Shown in pieces: positions 15,766 to 25,275 of a stretch of DNA of 32,917 nt; within the stretch, counting starts at the first letter, position 1, and each line of letters begins with the position of its first letter. Origin of the DNA: Dethiobacter sp. (GTDB lineage Bacteria > Bacillota > Dethiobacteria > DTU022 > UBA8154). Location: positions 1 through 32,917 of the forward strand of contig QZJM01000037.1 of NCBI GenBank assembly GCA_003605065.1. The letters are read 5' to 3'. The notes beneath the pieces are model-generated. The model made no database searches and was not told the origin of the DNA. It was given only the letters and a program-made list of their open reading frames with translations. Made by a program: the position numbers and the translations under genes.

Positions 15766-15965
15766 CTGATTACCTCCCCGGTCATAACATTCATAAGTGT
15801 TTATCATTATTCCGGTAGTTTTAAATTTTAAAGCTATTTACCCTAAAAAACACTTCACTAAAGCTGTTGGCGGCTCACATTATGTATTACATATTAACAT
15901 AATAAATTCGTTTGCTTGCTGTAAACTCCTGCCTCCGTATAAAAAAAACAACCAATCGTTCAAGA

Positions 15966-15992
15966 GAAAAAAAACGTGACCGCAAGGCCACG
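15966..15992 (-). terminator. Intrinsic terminator downstream of the LysM-M23 gene
   Basis: On the minus strand CGTGGCC - TTGC - GGTCACG (7 bp with one G-T pair) is followed by eight Ts (plus-strand As, about 15966-15974). It lies about 310 bp past the M23 stop and about 200 bp before walR, and separates the two transcription units. Confidence 0.8.
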
Positions 15993-16130
15993 TTGTGCAA
16001 AAATATATATTAAGAGGGGGTCAACTCTGATTCTTACTTTATCAGACAAATGTTACAGCAATATTACAAGAATTTTATGTTCTGGTTACAAATATTATTA
16101 TAACTTGTCCGATTATGGGAAGGCCGTCTT

Positions 16131-16283
16131 AAAGGTAAGGGGACATAAAGGTAAGGGGACATACCTTTAAAGGTAAGGGGACACACCTCTTTCTATAAAG
16201 GTAAGGGGACATAAAGGTAAGGGGACACACCTCTTTCAGAGGAATGTCCCCATTATTGTCCCCATTATTGTCCCCATTATTGT
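16131..16283. repeat. G-rich repeat cluster (REP/RAYT-like)
   Basis: Five copies of AAAGGTAAGGGGACA start at 16131, 16147, 16169, 16197 and 16213. Three copies of TGTCCCCATTAT (12-bp period) start at 16245, 16257 and 16269. The two sets are inverse to each other: GGGGACA...AGAGG..TGTCCCC can fold into a hairpin across about 16220-16251, with an inner CTCT/AGAG stem. Such GGGGACA/TGTCCCC arrays often flank REP-associated tyrosine transposases in Clostridia, but no transposase is here. The rest of the 15766-16306 gap holds a terminator (15966-15992) and the walR leader; I found no clear WalR box. Confidence 0.85.
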
Positions 16284-16306
16284 AAATATAAATCCCTGGT
16301 CTTTTT

Positions 16307-17698
16307 TCAGGGCTTGAAGAAATTCAGTGGATTAACAGTTGGCCCGTGAGCACTTCCGGTACGAATTTCGAAATGCACGTGTGCTCCGGTACTCCTCCCT
16401 GTAGAACCGACACGAGCTATAACCTGTCCCTTGTTAACGGCCTGCCCGGTGCTTACTAAATTCTGGGAATTGTGGGCATAACGTGTATAATAGTGGCCGT
16501 GGTAAATATCTACGCTGAGGCCATACCCGCCATCCCAGCCCTGAAAGACAACCACACCGCTATCTGCAGCCAGTACTGAAGTCCCTTTTGGAGCTGCAAT
16601 ATCAATACCGGAATGAAATCCCCCGCTTCGCCAGCCATAACCGGAACTAATACGGCCGCCACCTTCTACGGGCCAGACAAAGCTTCCTGTCCCCCTGGAG
16701 GGTATATCAGCAATTCCCCGGGCTACGACCTGGGGTTTTGGTTCTTTTATAACTCTTTCTTGAACTTTTTCCCTGGCTGTTTCTATCCCGTTTTCCCTGG
16801 TAATCTGGTAAACAACTTCTTTTCGTCCCAAAGTTCCTGCTTCAACTACCCTGGATTGTATTCTCCACATATTACTGTCATATGTGTTTATTGTTTTGAA
16901 AGGAATATTTTCTTCTACCACCATACGCTCTATAGTCGTAACATTAACCATAGGTTCGGGTACAATAAGGTTAATTTCATCGCCCACCCGGAGTGTATCT
17001 CCGTTAAGATGGGGATTAGCTTCTCTGAGATTTTCTATGGAAAGATTATGCTCACTGGCAATTTTCCAGAGCGAATCTCCCCTGGATACCAGGTAAATCT
17101 CTTTCCTGTCAGTTCCTCTCAGGAGGATCGAAGCCACGGTTTCCGTATCGTACAGTTCTTCCGGGTAAACGTAATGAACCCTCGAGGAAATTGATTCCCC
17201 TATTTGCACTGCCTCCAGGGAAACGTTCACTTTCTGTGGCAGATAAGCCCCTGCCAGAAGCTCGATAACCTTATCCACATCCTCTTCAGTGGCCACCGGG
17301 AAGATCTCCCTGCCATCAACAGTTACCATCCTGGCCTCAACCTTGTAGCTCAACATGTGCCGCAGCTGGGAAAATACTTTTTCAGGGTTTTCTTCTTCCA
17401 GTGGTCGAAAAACCTTCTCAATATTAACCTCTTCTACTGTAACCACTGTCATACCATAAAAAGCAGCCGCCTCTTCCTGCAGGGTTTTCAACATCTCGTC
17501 CAGCATCTCTTTTTCTGAGAGCAATCCTACTTCAAAGTTGTTGACAGATACGGCATAAAAACTGCCGGTACGCTGAATATAGAGATTCAAAGCACCCCAA
17601 AGAGGCACAACGCTCAGAATAAAGAATAAAATATATACGTACCAAACAGCCCCTGCCCGAACTGAACGCGGCCTTTTCTTTTCTGGCAGCAGTCGCAT
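16307..17698 (-). CDS. Membrane-anchored LysM-G5-M23 cell-wall endopeptidase
   Basis: From ATG 17698 (AAGGAGG 6 nt upstream; 463 residues): basic stub, one membrane segment (about 18-38), a long extracytoplasmic spacer, LysM (about 201-247, YLVSRGDSLWKIASEHNLS) for peptidoglycan binding, a G5-like domain (about 250-325, MVVEENIPFKTI and VVEAGTLGRKEVVYQITRENG), and an M23 LytM domain (about 340-463). Zinc ligands are H362 and D366 in FHSGIDIAAP and H442 in HVHFEI, with H440 as catalytic partner, so it looks active. M23 enzymes cut peptide cross-bridges in peptidoglycan. It lies next to the WalRK cluster, but in its own unit ending at the 15966 terminator; WalR control is plausible but not shown. 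Confidence 0.92.
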   Translation of the reverse strand: MRLLPEKKRPRSVRAGAVWYVYILFFILSVVPLWGALNLYIQRTGSFYAVSVNNFEVGLLSEKEMLDEMLKTLQEEAAAFYGMTVVTVEEVNIEKVFRPLEEENPEKVFSQLRHMLSYKVEARMVTVDGREIFPVATEEDVDKVIELLAGAYLPQKVNVSLEAVQIGESISSRVHYVYPEELYDTETVASILLRGTDRKEIYLVSRGDSLWKIASEHNLSIENLREANPHLNGDTLRVGDEINLIVPEPMVNVTTIERMVVEENIPFKTINTYDSNMWRIQSRVVEAGTLGRKEVVYQITRENGIETAREKVQERVIKEPKPQVVARGIADIPSRGTGSFVWPVEGGGRISSGYGWRSGGFHSGIDIAAPKGTSVLAADSGVVVFQGWDGGYGLSVDIYHGHYYTRYAHNSQNLVSTGQAVNKGQVIARVGSTGRSTGAHVHFEIRTGSAHGPTVNPLNFFKP

Positions 17699-17853
17699 AA
17701 GCACCCTCCTTGAACTAGAGCAGAATACCGCTTTTTAACAGGACCAAAGTATTGCTAAATTATTAAATTTGTTAAAAAGCCTTAATAAGTATATTATAAT
17801 TTCGTGTTCGGGAGGGAAATTCCTGCCAAGTTTCTTTAAAAATAAAAAAAATT

Positions 17854-19146
17854 TCAATAAAACTTATCGTTAAGAACTATAGTCTGATCCCGTCGCGGTC
17901 CCACAGAAACCAAAGCTATCTTCACCCTTAAAAGTTCTTCTAAGAAACTGATATAATTTCTTGCTTGCGGCGGTAAAGCCTGCAGGTTCTTTGCTTCGCT
18001 TATATCCTCCTCCCAGCCGTTTAGTTCCATATATACAGGATTGCATTTCTCCAGTATATTCAAATTTGCAGGAAAATGTTCCAATAACTGGCTGCCGTAC
18101 TGGTAGGCAGTGGCCACTTTGATGGTTTCCAGGCCGCTAAGAACATCAAATAATGTTATAGCCAGGTAATAAAACCCGTTAATACGGCAGGCATGCCTCA
18201 ACGCTACACCGTCAAGCCACCCTATACGCCTGGGGCGGCCGGTGGTAGTGCCATATTCCTTGCCCTTCTCCCGTATCATATCTCCAATATGATCTTTTAG
18301 TTCCGTGGGGAAAGGCCCTCCGCCTACCCTGGTTGTATAGGCCTTGGTAATACCCAGGACCGTGCCGATTTGGAAAGGTGCAACACCAGCCCCAATACAG
18401 GCTCCTCCGGAAACAGGACTGGAAGAAGTAACATAAGGATAAGTGCCGTGGTCTATATCCAGCATTGTTCCCTGGGCCCCTTCGAACAGTACTTTTGAGC
18501 CTTTCTCCATCTCCTCGGCCAGCAAAACGGGGGTATCGGCCAAATAAGGAAGCAGCATTCGCGCCGCAGGCAGGTATTCTTCCTCTAAATCTTCCATGGT
18601 AAAACCCTGCACATCATAAAGTTTAGCGAACAGCTCGTTTTTCATCTGCAAAATAAAGGCAAGTTTTTCCCTTAGCTCATTTTCATTTTGAACATCTCCG
18701 CTGCGCAAACCCAAACGAAAAATCTTATCTACATAAGCAGGCCCTATCCCGCGCATAGTAGTGCCAATTTTATTGCCGCTCCGTACTTTTTCCTCTAATT
18801 CATCCAGTTTTTTATGATATGGCATGATTAAATGGACCCGATCACTGATAAAAAGCTTATCCGGAACCACACCCCGCTCCTTTAAATTGTTTAGTTCGGA
18901 GCACAATGTTACGGGGTCCAGAACCATACCGTTACCGAGAATACAAATTTTCCCGGGATAAAGGACACCTGAAGGAAGATGATGCAGCTTAAAGATATCC
19001 TTTCCAACCACCACAGTGTGCCCGGCGTTAGGACCTCCCTGGTAGCGCACAATAACATCGGCCCGTTCCGCTAAAAAATCAGTTATTTTGCCTTTCCCCT
19101 CATCACCCCACTGGCTGCCCACAACAGCAAGAGTGGATAATTTCAT
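17854..19146 (-). CDS. purA: Adenylosuccinate synthetase (PurA)
   Basis: Joins IMP and aspartate with GTP hydrolysis, the first step from IMP to AMP. From ATG 19146 (AAGGTGGG 6 nt upstream) it is 430 residues, the normal length. The catalytic loop GSQWGDEGKGK and GPNAGHT carry the catalytic Asp and His. GTTGRPRRIGWLD and VGPRRDQTI are the GTP/IMP-binding motifs. purA follows dnaB in the same region in Bacillus. Here a flavoprotein gene lies between them. Confidence 0.97.
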   Translation of the reverse strand: MKLSTLAVVGSQWGDEGKGKITDFLAERADVIVRYQGGPNAGHTVVVGKDIFKLHHLPSGVLYPGKICILGNGMVLDPVTLCSELNNLKERGVVPDKLFISDRVHLIMPYHKKLDELEEKVRSGNKIGTTMRGIGPAYVDKIFRLGLRSGDVQNENELREKLAFILQMKNELFAKLYDVQGFTMEDLEEEYLPAARMLLPYLADTPVLLAEEMEKGSKVLFEGAQGTMLDIDHGTYPYVTSSSPVSGGACIGAGVAPFQIGTVLGITKAYTTRVGGGPFPTELKDHIGDMIREKGKEYGTTTGRPRRIGWLDGVALRHACRINGFYYLAITLFDVLSGLETIKVATAYQYGSQLLEHFPANLNILEKCNPVYMELNGWEEDISEAKNLQALPPQARNYISFLEELLRVKIALVSVGPRRDQTIVLNDKFY

Positions 19147-19263
19147 TAACAACCCACCTTTTTTAATTGTTCTTTTTAAATTCTAAAAAATATCCTACTA
19201 AATGCCGTATAATAACAATCTAAAAAAACTTAAAACATGGTTACGAGGCCGTCTCCCTCACTC

Positions 19264-20658
19264 TCAGGTTCTGCCGGTTTCCTCAAGCCGGCGGTTAATT
19301 TCTTCTGCCACATGAATACCGGAGGCTGACGCCTGGACCAAACCGCGGGTAATCCCAGCTCCATCTCCAACGGCAAATAAATTTTTAATCTCTGTTTCCA
19401 GGCACGGTGTCAACTCCAGGCGTTGAGAATAAAATTTGACTTCAACCCCGTAAAGCAGCGTGTGCCGTGAATAAACTCCGGGCGCTACAAGGTCCAGCGC
19501 TTCCATCATCTCCAGTATGGAGCGCAGGTAGCGATAGGGAAGAACAAGGCTGAGATCCCCCGGAGTAGCTTCCTTTAAGGTGGGACGAATAAGCCCTTTT
19601 TCTAGGCGCTCCATAGTGGAGCGCCTCCCCGCCAGGAGATCTCCAAGCCGCTGGACAAGAACACCTCCACCCAGCATATTGGCCAGGCTGGCAATATACC
19701 TTCCGTATCGTACGGGCTCATTAAAGGGATCCGTAAAGTTTTTGTTTACCAGGAGGGCAAAATTGGTGTTTTCCGTTTGCCTTTCTTTCTCACTGTAGCT
19801 ATGCCCGTTGACGGTAACGACTCCCTCGCTGTTTTCCACCACCACTTCTCCATTGGGGTTCATACAGAATGTTCGCACCTTATCGTCAAAAGAAGGAGAA
19901 TAGTAGATAAATTTTGACTCATATATTCGTGAGGTTATATGTTCTAAAACTCCTGCGGGAACCTCGACTCTTACGCCGATATCTACGGGATTATTGCTTA
20001 TCTTCAGCCCCAGGCGTTTTGACTCTTCATAAAACCATGGGGAACCCTGGCGTCCCGGGCCAAAAATAACATAAGGGGCATAAAAAGTTTCCCCGGCTGC
20101 TGTAACCACTCCCTTTACCCTGCTCTCTTCCACAATAATCTGCCGTACCGTACTTCGAAAGCTGATCTGGACTTTTCCTTCCAGCGAGGATTTCATCTTG
20201 GCCAGGATTTTAAAGCAATTTTCTGTTCCCAGGTGCCTTATGAAGGCGGGCATAAGTTCCAGCTCCGCGGTCGCAGCACGCTGGCGAAGCTTCTTGACAG
20301 CTTTTTCATCAGTCCCGTACAATTTTTGAGGAGCGCCAAAGGAAAGGTAAATATTATCCACACGTTCAATTAATTCCCTTGTTCTTTCTTCCCCCACATA
20401 ATCTTGCAAAACACCGCCAAAACCCGTAGTCAGCGTTAATTTTCCATCACTGAATGCGCCGGCACCGCCCCACCCGTTTAACATGGAGCAAGGCTGGCAA
20501 TTACGGCACCAGCTATCTTTCCTTAAACAAATTCTTTCTTCCAGCTCCAGCCCCTTCTCCAAAATCAGGAGTCGCCCGCCTTTTTCAGCCAGAGTCAGGG
20601 CCGCAAATATTCCTGAAGGGCCGGCACCAATAATAATCACATCAAACTCGTTTTTCAT
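19264..20658 (-). CDS. FAD-dependent dehydrogenase (COG2509-type)
   Basis: A 464-residue flavoprotein. The N-terminal FAD motif is DVIIIGAGPSGIFAALTLAE, and the C-terminal FAD-contacting segment is NLFAVGDGAGITRGLVQASASG. Between them are CRNCQPCSMLNGWGGAGAFSDGKLT, with CxxCxxC, and FGPGRQGSPWF, which are typical of the COG2509 'uncharacterised FAD-dependent dehydrogenase' family. No NAD-binding Rossmann repeat is obvious. The substrate is unknown. It sits between dnaB (about 85 bp) and purA (about 115 bp) on the same strand. ATG start retained. Confidence 0.85.
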   Translation of the reverse strand: MKNEFDVIIIGAGPSGIFAALTLAEKGGRLLILEKGLELEERICLRKDSWCRNCQPCSMLNGWGGAGAFSDGKLTLTTGFGGVLQDYVGEERTRELIERVDNIYLSFGAPQKLYGTDEKAVKKLRQRAATAELELMPAFIRHLGTENCFKILAKMKSSLEGKVQISFRSTVRQIIVEESRVKGVVTAAGETFYAPYVIFGPGRQGSPWFYEESKRLGLKISNNPVDIGVRVEVPAGVLEHITSRIYESKFIYYSPSFDDKVRTFCMNPNGEVVVENSEGVVTVNGHSYSEKERQTENTNFALLVNKNFTDPFNEPVRYGRYIASLANMLGGGVLVQRLGDLLAGRRSTMERLEKGLIRPTLKEATPGDLSLVLPYRYLRSILEMMEALDLVAPGVYSRHTLLYGVEVKFYSQRLELTPCLETEIKNLFAVGDGAGITRGLVQASASGIHVAEEINRRLEETGRT

Positions 20659-20741
20659 GACCTCATCCCATTATTCAAGCTTTTAATACTTTAACAAAAA
20701 TAGGGTGGCTTGTCAAATATTGCAAAGCTCCCCCCTAATAT

Positions 20742-22076
20742 TCACTCCTTCCGGTAGGAAACACCCACAAATTTATTAAAGCGATCCATGAAATAAAGCT
20801 CTACCTTCCCTGTAGGACCGTTTCTTTGCTTGGCAACAACCACCTCCGTAACATGTTTCTTTTCTGTATCCGGATTATAGTAATCATCCCTGTAGATGAA
20901 CATAACTACATCGGCATTAGCTTCAATACCGCCTGATTCCAGTAAATCACTTAAAATGGGATGCTTGTCCTGACGTTGTTCCACAGCCCTGCTTAACTGG
21001 GAGAGAGCTATCACAGGACACTTTAATTCCTTGGCCAGCGCTTTTAGAGAGCGTGAAATGGCTGATATTTCCTGTTGCCTGTTTTCCGCTTTTTCACTTC
21101 CACGCATCAGCTGTAAGTAATCCACAAAAACAGCGGAAAGCCCTTTCTCCATTTTCAGGCGTCGGGCCTTGGCCCTCATTTCCATAACGGAAATGGCTGC
21201 TGTATCATCGATATACATAGGAGCTTCGGAAAGAGGTCCCACTGCCTGCGTCAGGCGGGGCCAGTCTTCCGAGGAGAGAAACCCCCGGCGCAGCTTTTGA
21301 GCATCAATCTCGGCATAAGCGCAAAGAAGTCTCTGGGCCAGCTGTTCCCTGGACATCTCCAGGCTAAAAAAGGCCACCGGCATTTTTTCTGTTACGGCAA
21401 CCTGATGAGCAATATTTAGGGCCAGAGTAGTTTTTCCCATGCTGGGGCGGGCAGCAATAATAATAAGGTCCGAATCCTGTAAGCCGGAGGTAATATTATC
21501 TAAATCAGAAAATCCTGTGGAAAGGCCTGTAACTCCGCTTTTTCTCTCATAAAGCTTTTCCAGCTTTTCAAATGTCTGCTCCAGGGCATCTTTAAGGTGC
21601 ACAAAACTTTTGTTGTCTTTACTCCTGGCCACATCAAAGATCAGCTGCTCTGCTTCATCCAGTAACTCCTCTACATTTTCCATATAACCGTAGCACTTTC
21701 CTACAATTGTCGTTGCTGTTTGGATCAAATTACGGAGTAAAGATTTTTCCTTTACAATGGCGGCATAATGCCCGGCATGGGCAGCTGTAGGAGTCATGTT
21801 GGCCAGGGACGCGAGGTATGAAGCACCACCTATTTTATTCAGCAGTTGTTTACTTTCCAGCTCTTCACAGGTGGTCACCAGATCCACCGGTTCCCCCTTG
21901 TTAAAAAGATCCAGTAAAGATTGGAAAATATGCTGGTGGATTTCACGGTAAAAATCCTTGGAAGATAGTATTTCCGCTGCCTCAATAAGAGCTTCTTTAT
22001 CAATTAACATGGCTCCCAGAACAGATTGTTCGGCCTCCAGGTTTTGAGGAGGCAAACGCTGGGCAGTTTCATTCAT
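20742..22076 (-). CDS. dnaB: Replicative DNA helicase DnaB
   Basis: Hexameric helicase that unwinds DNA at the fork; called DnaC in Bacillus. 444 residues: N-terminal primase-interacting domain (about 1-150, PPQNLEAEQSVLGAML) and RecA-like domain with Walker A ARPSMGKTT (about 209-217), Walker B VFVDYLQLM, ALSQLSRAVEQR and the arginine-finger segment VVAKQRNGPTG, all intact. One oddity is SDLLESGGIEAN where most DnaB proteins have SDLRESGSIEQD. It starts 2 nt after the lonC stop, so it should be co-translated. The order rplI-lonC-dnaB is normal in Clostridia. Confidence 0.97.
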   Translation of the reverse strand: MNETAQRLPPQNLEAEQSVLGAMLIDKEALIEAAEILSSKDFYREIHQHIFQSLLDLFNKGEPVDLVTTCEELESKQLLNKIGGASYLASLANMTPTAAHAGHYAAIVKEKSLLRNLIQTATTIVGKCYGYMENVEELLDEAEQLIFDVARSKDNKSFVHLKDALEQTFEKLEKLYERKSGVTGLSTGFSDLDNITSGLQDSDLIIIAARPSMGKTTLALNIAHQVAVTEKMPVAFFSLEMSREQLAQRLLCAYAEIDAQKLRRGFLSSEDWPRLTQAVGPLSEAPMYIDDTAAISVMEMRAKARRLKMEKGLSAVFVDYLQLMRGSEKAENRQQEISAISRSLKALAKELKCPVIALSQLSRAVEQRQDKHPILSDLLESGGIEANADVVMFIYRDDYYNPDTEKKHVTEVVVAKQRNGPTGKVELYFMDRFNKFVGVSYRKE

Positions 22077-22078
22077 AT

Positions 22079-24046
22079 TTAACTCTCCCGGGCCAGGACA
22101 AGAGGAATAATTTCCTCCACGTTGTCCATGTAATTAACGGTAATTTCCTGCAGGGAAGAAGGTAATTCGCACAAATTTTCCAGGGGCAAAAAAACTTCTT
22201 TAATACCTGCAATCCTGGCTCCGTATAGTTTTTCCACCAGGCCTCCCACCGGTTTAATTTTTCCCTGCAGCGAAAGCTCGCCGCTTACAGCAATATCCTG
22301 GCGCAGAGGAACTTCTTTTAAGGCGCTGTAAAGGGTTAAAAAAAGTGCTACTCCGGCCGAAGGCCCTTCAATATTGGCACCCCCGACGACATTGATATGT
22401 AAATCAAATTCACTTATATCCAGACCGCAGGTTTTTCGTAAAACCGAAGCAGCATTAAAAACGGAATCACGTGTCATGATACCGGCAGCTTCGTTAAAAC
22501 GAATTTTACCTTTCCCGGACTCAGCGGCAGGGAAAGAGACGGCTTCGATCTCCAGAACTGTACCCAGATATCCTGATGCAGCCAGGCCATATATTTTACC
22601 TACTTGTGGTCCACTATGTTTTCTGGCTAATCCCAAAGGAACCAAACGGTTGCTTTGAATGACTTCTTTCATTAATTCCTCGTCAATAATAATCTTCTTA
22701 TTCAGGTGCTTTTCCCCTCCATGTTTCCCCTCATCGTCTTTTAAACCGTCATGGGAACAATGCATCGCCGCAGAAGATTTATAAAGGCCCAGGCCGTACG
22801 CATCTGCCAGCAGGTTAACGGCCCCCCTTCCTTCGCTGGTATACCGCGAACTTAGTTCCACCGCTTCAGGAGATATATCCACTCCCAGTTTTTGTACCGC
22901 ATTTGTGATTATGTTTTTAATATCATTCGGGGAAAGGGGCTCAAAATAAACAGCGCTGCACCTTGATCGCAGGGCGGGAGAAATTTCGGCAGAAGCTTTA
23001 GTCGTCGCGCCGATAAGAATAAAGTCTGCCGGGGCACCCTCCTCAAACAGCTTGCGAATATACTTGGGCACCTGGGGATCTGCAGGATCATAATAGGCGG
23101 AATCAAAATATATGCGCTTATCTTCCAGCACTTTAAGAAGTTTGCTCTGCAGGTGGAGATCCATTTCCCCGATTTCATCAATAAAAAGTACTCCTGCATG
23201 GGCTTCGGTAACCAGCCCGGGCTTGGGCTCGGGGATACCTCCTTCGCTCAGCTCCCTTTTTGCACCCTGATAAATGGGATCGTGCACAGAACCTAAAAGC
23301 GGATTGGTCGTTTCCCGGGGATCCCAACGCAGGGTAGTAGCATCCACTTCCACAAAAGGAGCTGACTTGTTAAAGGGAGTATGAGGCATATTTTTGGCTG
23401 CTTCCAGGGCTAACCGGGCTGCAGCTGTTTTCCCCACTCCCGGGGGTCCATAAATAATAATGTGCTGGGGAAAAGGAGAGGCCAGTTTGGACATCAAAGC
23501 CCTTATGCCCCTCTCCTGCCCGATAATTTCCTCCAGGGAAGCAGGCCGCAGGAATTCCATAGCAGAACGTGAAAGCCCGGTAGAGTGCATTTTTTCCAGG
23601 AGAGCATATTTTTTCAACGTCTGGGAATTTTCCGGACCGCCTTCCTCCTTTAAAAGCTGCTTTTTTACTTCCCTTATATATTCCTCGTGCCGTTCCTGCA
23701 ATTTCATATTTATCTTCTGCTCAATGGATTCCTCCAGTGAACGGCGTGCCAGAATATTTGCGGCTTGTTCTTCCAGCTCTTTCAGTATCACAGGAATTTC
23801 TAAAAAATTAGGCACCCTGTCCAGAGTGGGATCTTCAAATATTATTTTCTGGAGGCCCAGGACTTTTTTCCCTAAATTCCTGGAACGCAAAAAAGCAAGC
23901 GCCTCCAGTTTCGTTGCTTTTAATATAAGTTTATCGGCACCATATATATTTGCTAATAGTTCATAAAAGGCATTAACTCTTTTTTTAAGTCCTTCTCTGT
24001 TTGCTTCGGAAAGATTCAGAAACGAACTTTTGGACATATCCTGCAT
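22079..24046 (-). CDS. lonC: ATP-dependent Lon-family protease (LonC type)
   Basis: A 655-residue Lon-like protease without the long Lon N-domain. N-terminal helical region about 1-165; AAA+ module about 170-420 with Walker A GPPGVGKTA and Walker B VLFIDEIGEMD; then a charged linker; C-terminal Lon protease domain about 465-655. The Ser of EGPSAGVALF and the Lys of PVGGLVEKLYGA form the catalytic dyad. LonC proteins are reported as Lon-related proteases of Firmicutes, some with ATP-independent activity. The start is ATG 24046 or 3 codons later; neither has a strong ribosome site. It lies between rplI and dnaB, as in other Clostridia. Confidence 0.9.
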   Translation of the reverse strand: MQDMSKSSFLNLSEANREGLKKRVNAFYELLANIYGADKLILKATKLEALAFLRSRNLGKKVLGLQKIIFEDPTLDRVPNFLEIPVILKELEEQAANILARRSLEESIEQKINMKLQERHEEYIREVKKQLLKEEGGPENSQTLKKYALLEKMHSTGLSRSAMEFLRPASLEEIIGQERGIRALMSKLASPFPQHIIIYGPPGVGKTAAARLALEAAKNMPHTPFNKSAPFVEVDATTLRWDPRETTNPLLGSVHDPIYQGAKRELSEGGIPEPKPGLVTEAHAGVLFIDEIGEMDLHLQSKLLKVLEDKRIYFDSAYYDPADPQVPKYIRKLFEEGAPADFILIGATTKASAEISPALRSRCSAVYFEPLSPNDIKNIITNAVQKLGVDISPEAVELSSRYTSEGRGAVNLLADAYGLGLYKSSAAMHCSHDGLKDDEGKHGGEKHLNKKIIIDEELMKEVIQSNRLVPLGLARKHSGPQVGKIYGLAASGYLGTVLEIEAVSFPAAESGKGKIRFNEAAGIMTRDSVFNAASVLRKTCGLDISEFDLHINVVGGANIEGPSAGVALFLTLYSALKEVPLRQDIAVSGELSLQGKIKPVGGLVEKLYGARIAGIKEVFLPLENLCELPSSLQEITVNYMDNVEEIIPLVLARES

Positions 24047-24118
24047 AATTCAGGCAAAAAATATAGCTTGAAGACCTATATTTCCTGCTGCCTCCTTTCC
24101 CGTCTTCTTCTATTTTTG

Positions 24119-24562
24119 CTAAACTCTCTCCACAACAATTGTAATGGGAACAGAGACTTCAGGGTGCAATCTAACCTGAGCCGTATGGCGTCCCAGTGAT
24201 TTTATATGCTCAGCAGGTTCAATTTTTTTCTTATCTACTTTTATCCCTTCCGAAGAAAGCGCTGCAGCTATATCTGCCGGTGTTACAGAACCGAATAAAC
24301 GGCCCTCTTCCCCGGCCCTGACTTTAACTGTAACTTCTTTTCCGGACAGTTTGGCAGCTGTATTCTGCGCTTCCTTTACTTCCCGGTCTGTTTTTTTGGC
24401 CCTGGTTTCTTCTCGCATCTTTAATTCTTTGAGGTGTCCGGGAGTTGCTTCCAGGGCCAAACCATTTGGTATAAGATAATTTCGTGCATAACCGGAGGAT
24501 ACTTCCTTGGTCTCACCCTTTTTTCCCGTTTGGGGAATATCTTTCAAAAATATTACTTTCAC
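24119..24562 (-). CDS. rplI: 50S ribosomal protein L9 (bL9)
   Basis: 147 residues, the usual length. The N-terminal signature [36 protein letters not shown] is split here as MKVIFLKDI and [13 protein letters not shown]. The central helix is about 40-75 and the C-terminal domain has [23 protein letters not shown]-type Shine-Dalgarno sequence precedes the ATG. It sits in the rpsF-ssb-rpsR-rplI-lonC-dnaB run. Confidence 0.97.
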   Translation of the reverse strand: MKVIFLKDIPQTGKKGETKEVSSGYARNYLIPNGLALEATPGHLKELKMREETRAKKTDREVKEAQNTAAKLSGKEVTVKVRAGEEGRLFGSVTPADIAAALSSEGIKVDKKKIEPAEHIKSLGRHTAQVRLHPEVSVPITIVVERV

Positions 24563-24618
24563 CTCTAGACAGCTCCTTTCCTGGGAAAACTGGAAACGAC
24601 TTGCAGAATATTTTAAAT

Positions 24619-24927
24619 TTAATTTTTATGAGTTTCCCTGTAGCGTAAAAAAAGCAGTACCTCTTCCGGAGGTATTCCATGTTCCTGGTTATCCTGCTCT
24701 TTAAGATAGGCCCTCGCTTTATCATTAATTCCCTGGTCAAGATGGCTGAAACTGACCCCTACCCTGTTACCAAGAAGATAGCAATAAAGGATTAGGCTGC
24801 TGAGAGAATCCTGAATTAACTTTTCCGGGCCGTTATACAGGGCCCGGAAAAGGTGGGCCATCCACTGTAGGATACCATATTTAAGGCGCTCGATAAGGCG
24901 GATATTCTTAATAATATCATCATCCAC
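24619..24927 (-). CDS. MazG-like family protein
   Basis: I start at GTG 24927 because AAGGAGGGGG lies about 9 nt upstream; the frame is open further upstream but that part would span the ribosome site. The 102-residue product begins [16 protein letters not shown] and has [28 protein letters not shown], then KARAYLKEQ. This matches small MazG-like proteins found between rpsR and rplI in Clostridia. They keep the all-alpha fold of MazG-type pyrophosphohydrolases, but I do not see a full ExxE...ExxD metal site, so activity is doubtful. Confidence 0.65.
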   Translation of the reverse strand: MDDDIIKNIRLIERLKYGILQWMAHLFRALYNGPEKLIQDSLSSLILYCYLLGNRVGVSFSHLDQGINDKARAYLKEQDNQEHGIPPEEVLLFLRYRETHKN

Positions 24928-25047
24928 CGGATCTGCCCCCTCCTTACAAGAATTCGCTAACAATGATAAATTTCCTGCACTTAATGCAGGTGGAAGTAAA
25001 TTCCGAAAAAAAAGCGGCAACCCTGTCCTAGAGCCGCCGCTCTAAAT

Positions 25048-25275
25048 TTACTCGGAAGTATACGGTAACAGCGCCATCTGTCTGGCCCTTTTAATGGCCG
25101 TGGTTAATTGACGCTGGTGCTTGGCGCAATTGCCGGAGATACGGCGGGGTAAGATTTTTCCCCGGTCCGTTATGAAGCGGCGCAATCTTTCGGACTGCTT
25201 GTAATCTATATATTCTACATGATCAACACAAAAACTACAGATTCTTTTTTTACCCTTGCGTTTTTCCTTGCGCAT
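25048..25275 (-). CDS. rpsR: 30S ribosomal protein S18 (bS18, zinc-binding form)
   Basis: [20 protein letters not shown] and [20 protein letters not shown] identify bS18. The CSFC and CAKH pairs make it the zinc-binding (C+) form. The start is uncertain. I use ATG 25275 (75 residues, normal length), but only a weak GGCAGG precedes it; the strong AAAGGAGG site about 28 nt upstream is too close to an in-frame TTG (25302) to serve it well, and an ATG at 25326 would give 92 residues with no good ribosome site. It pairs with bS6 (rpsF) in the platform of the 30S subunit and shares its operon. Confidence 0.93.
   Translation of the reverse strand: MRKEKRKGKKRICSFCVDHVEYIDYKQSERLRRFITDRGKILPRRISGNCAKHQRQLTTAIKRARQMALLPYTSE

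Noticed and set aside
15766-15960. WalR autoregulatory box upstream of walR
   Set aside because: TGTTAA and TGTAAT occur close together, but their starts are only 8 nt apart rather than the 11 nt needed for TGTWAH-N5-TGTWAH.
16131-16283. CRISPR array
   Set aside because: Repeats are 12-15 bp, irregularly spaced, with no unique 30-40-bp spacers and no cas genes.
16613-17194. A 193-residue plus-strand open frame
   Set aside because: It lies entirely antisense to the clear LysM-G5-M23 gene, has no recognisable motif and is rich in Phe/Tyr/Ser as expected from a shadow frame.
23460-23966. A 168-residue plus-strand frame
   Set aside because: Antisense to lonC, Ser/Phe/Arg-rich shadow composition, no ribosome site or motif.
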